This document shows, one piece after another, positions 4,978-5,813 of a DNA stretch of 5,813 bases (positions within the stretch are counted from its first letter, which is position 1; every line of letters begins with the position of its first letter). Source of the DNA: CAG-273 sp963560005 (GTDB lineage: Bacteria > Bacillota > Clostridia > TANB77 > CAG-508); assembly GCA_963560005.1 (NCBI GenBank), contig CAUWNG010000104.1, positions 1 through 5,813 of the forward strand, read 5' to 3'. The notes below the pieces were generated by a model. That model ran no database searches. It was given only the letters and a program-made list of their open reading frames with translations, and had not been told where the DNA came from. The position numbers and the translations under genes were made by a program.

Positions 4978-5813
4978 CTATTTTATTATCCAGGCTGTAT
5001 CTGGACTTCCTCCATTTGCTCCTACTACATCTGTATCTATTCGGACATTAGACTCTAGAGAAACTACGGGACGCACGCGACACGTATAGGAGTACTCGTC
5101 GCCATCAGAGCGATACAAGCTGCTGCCGAGCACGCCGCTAGAGCTCACATAGCGCACTTCGAAGAACGCGTTGAAGCTGTGCGCGTCGACGCAGCGAGAA
5201 GATAGCCAGTAAGTGCCTGTGGCTGCCGTGTGGAACATATCGTGGTATACAGGATTTACATAATTATTTGCTGCCATACTATTGTTATACCATTCCGTCC
5301 ATTTTACAGTCCATGTACTTGCTGTTCCTGTTCCCGTTAGTGCACTTGTCTGTTCACTTAATCCTAAACTTCCACTTTTTCCATCTATTATTTGTTCCTT
5401 TTCTTGTGCAAATATTAATGGATAATTTTTATTACTTGGACTATATGTTGTTCCATAATTTTGATAATTATTATAATCCCATACACTTAAATTCATTTTA
5501 TTTTGTATATCTTCTATTTTTAAACTTTTTGCTGTTGCATTTGTTCCTTTATATAAAGTATTACATAATTCATCTAGTAAATATACTGCATTATTATATC
5601 CATTTGCTCCTTGTAATTTTACTGTTGACTCTGTTGGTTTTGCACTTATTAAGCGTATTTTTCCATCTTGTGTTTTATCTAATACTCGCCAATTCAATTT
5701 TTCTTTTGTCACTGTTTGATTCATTCCAGTCCCACTATGATTGCCATTTACTATATAACTTTCTAATCCAGTTGGTTTATATGCTACATAATCTCCTGGT
5801 TGTATTGTCCCTT
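4978..5813 (-). CDS. Diversity-generating retroelement target protein, C-terminal part (5' end outside window)
   Basis: The reading frame is open to the window edge: 277 residues are visible before the TAG. The Met at 5724 is internal, because 29 further codons beginning GTIQPGDYVAYKP precede it without a stop. Numbering is from that Gly. Recognisable family stretches are NWRVLDKTQDGKIRLISA, LQGANGYNNAVYLLDELCNTLY, YPLIFAQEKEQ, GLSEQTSALTGTG, TYWLSSR (200-206) and VRPVVSL (246-252), ending in AWIIK. The TYWLxSR...VRPVV frame is the C-type-lectin/formylglycine-generating-enzyme-like fold used by retroelement-diversified proteins, whose variable side chains form a ligand-binding surface. Residues 207-245 fall in the GC-rich, adenine-poor variable block annotated separately. 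Many relatives in gut Clostridia start with a pilin-like hydrophobic N-terminus, so export is likely, but that part is not visible here. The ligand is unknown. No Shine-Dalgarno or promoter is visible, and no terminator follows; the next gene starts 91 bases on in the same direction. Confidence 0.85.
   Translation of the reverse strand, partial: GTIQPGDYVAYKPTGLESYIVNGNHSGTGMNQTVTKEKLNWRVLDKTQDGKIRLISAKPTESTVKLQGANGYNNAVYLLDELCNTLYKGTNATAKSLKIEDIQNKMNLSVWDYNNYQNYGTTYSPSNKNYPLIFAQEKEQIIDGKSGSLGLSEQTSALTGTGTASTWTVKWTEWYNNSMAANNYVNPVYHDMFHTAATGTYWLSSRCVDAHSFNAFFEVRYVSSSGVLGSSLYRSDGDEYSYTCRVRPVVSLESNVRIDTDVVGANGGSPDTAWIIK
5045..5250 (-). other. Variable region (VR) of a diversity-generating retroelement
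   Basis: Sliding counts give about 52% GC at 5041-5100, 60% at 5101-5160, 57% at 5161-5220 and 53% at 5221-5250, against roughly 20-30% in the surrounding genes. On the coding strand adenine falls to 9 of 60 bases (5160-5101) and 10 of 60 (5220-5161), although the other coding strands here are adenine-rich. Between the Arg codon at 5196 and the Arg codon at 5077 most codons end in C or T (GAC, CAC, AGC, TTC, AAC, TTC, CGC, TAT, AGC, CTC, AGC, TAT, GAT, GAC, TAC, TGT). This is what adenine-specific mutagenic reverse transcription of AAC/AAT codons produces. The flanks encoding YWLSSR and VRPVVSL stay conserved. The frame is intact. Outer limits are estimated from the switch back to A/T-ending codons. 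No template repeat lies in the window. Confidence 0.82.

Noticed and set aside
1..5040. A template repeat or non-coding retroelement RNA elsewhere in the window
   Set aside because: No other stretch has the GC content or codon pattern of the variable region; everything left of 5040 is uniformly AT-rich coding sequence or short gaps.
5041..5250. GC-rich block as horizontally acquired DNA or an assembly chimera
   Set aside because: The frame and the conserved TYWLSSR and VRPVVSL motifs run through both edges, and the composition bias is specifically adenine loss at NNY codons. That fits template-directed mutagenesis better.
5724..5813. Met codon at 5724 as the start of the retroelement target
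   Set aside because: The frame stays open upstream to the window edge and the upstream codons (GDYVAYKP...) match the conserved part of the family, so the Met is internal and the gene is partial.

Overview
The window is strongly AT-rich with A-rich coding strands, ATA/AAA/TTA-type codons, AGGAG-like ribosome binding sites and a Clostridia-type release factor 1. This points to a low-GC Bacillota, most likely an (uncultivated?) gut-type Clostridia; the lineage is inferred from composition and protein style only. Every gene that can be supported lies on the minus strand, so the biological reading order runs from high to low coordinates.

Reading in that order: (1) 5813-4978 is the C-terminal 277 residues of a protein with a C-type-lectin/formylglycine-generating-enzyme-like end, open at the window edge. 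Its 3' part (about 5250-5045) is a sharply bounded block of about 55% GC in a 20-30% GC genome. It is depleted of adenine on the coding strand and dense in codons of the form NNC/NNT, yet the reading frame is intact. This is the signature of the variable region (VR) of a diversity-generating retroelement (DGR), in which AAY codons of a template repeat are rewritten by adenine-specific mutagenesis. (2) After a 91-bp gap comes a tight surface-polysaccharide cluster: a canonical GT2 glycosyltransferase (4886-4107), a divergent GT-A glycosyltransferase (4114-3323), a membrane sugar-1-phosphate transferase that starts glycan assembly on undecaprenyl phosphate (3292-2603), and a Wzy/WaaL-type O-antigen polymerase or ligase (2579-369). 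(3) After a 111-bp gap carrying a good promoter comes the start of prfA, peptide chain release factor 1 (257-1, running off the window).

The four polysaccharide genes together supply initiation, elongation and polymerisation or ligation of an undecaprenyl-linked cell-surface glycan. Their overlaps and short spacers indicate one transcript. The DGR target just upstream, on the same strand, is probably also an exported or surface protein, so the neighbourhood looks like a cell-surface variability locus attached to a housekeeping gene rather than a prophage. No reverse transcriptase, template repeat or accessory protein gene is in the window. The target must be served by elements beyond the right-hand edge or elsewhere in the genome.

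No tRNA, rRNA, CRISPR array, insertion sequence or convincing intrinsic terminator was found. The only gene-free stretches are short: 258-368 (promoter and RBS of prfA), 2580-2602, 3293-3322, and 4887-4977 (a candidate promoter).
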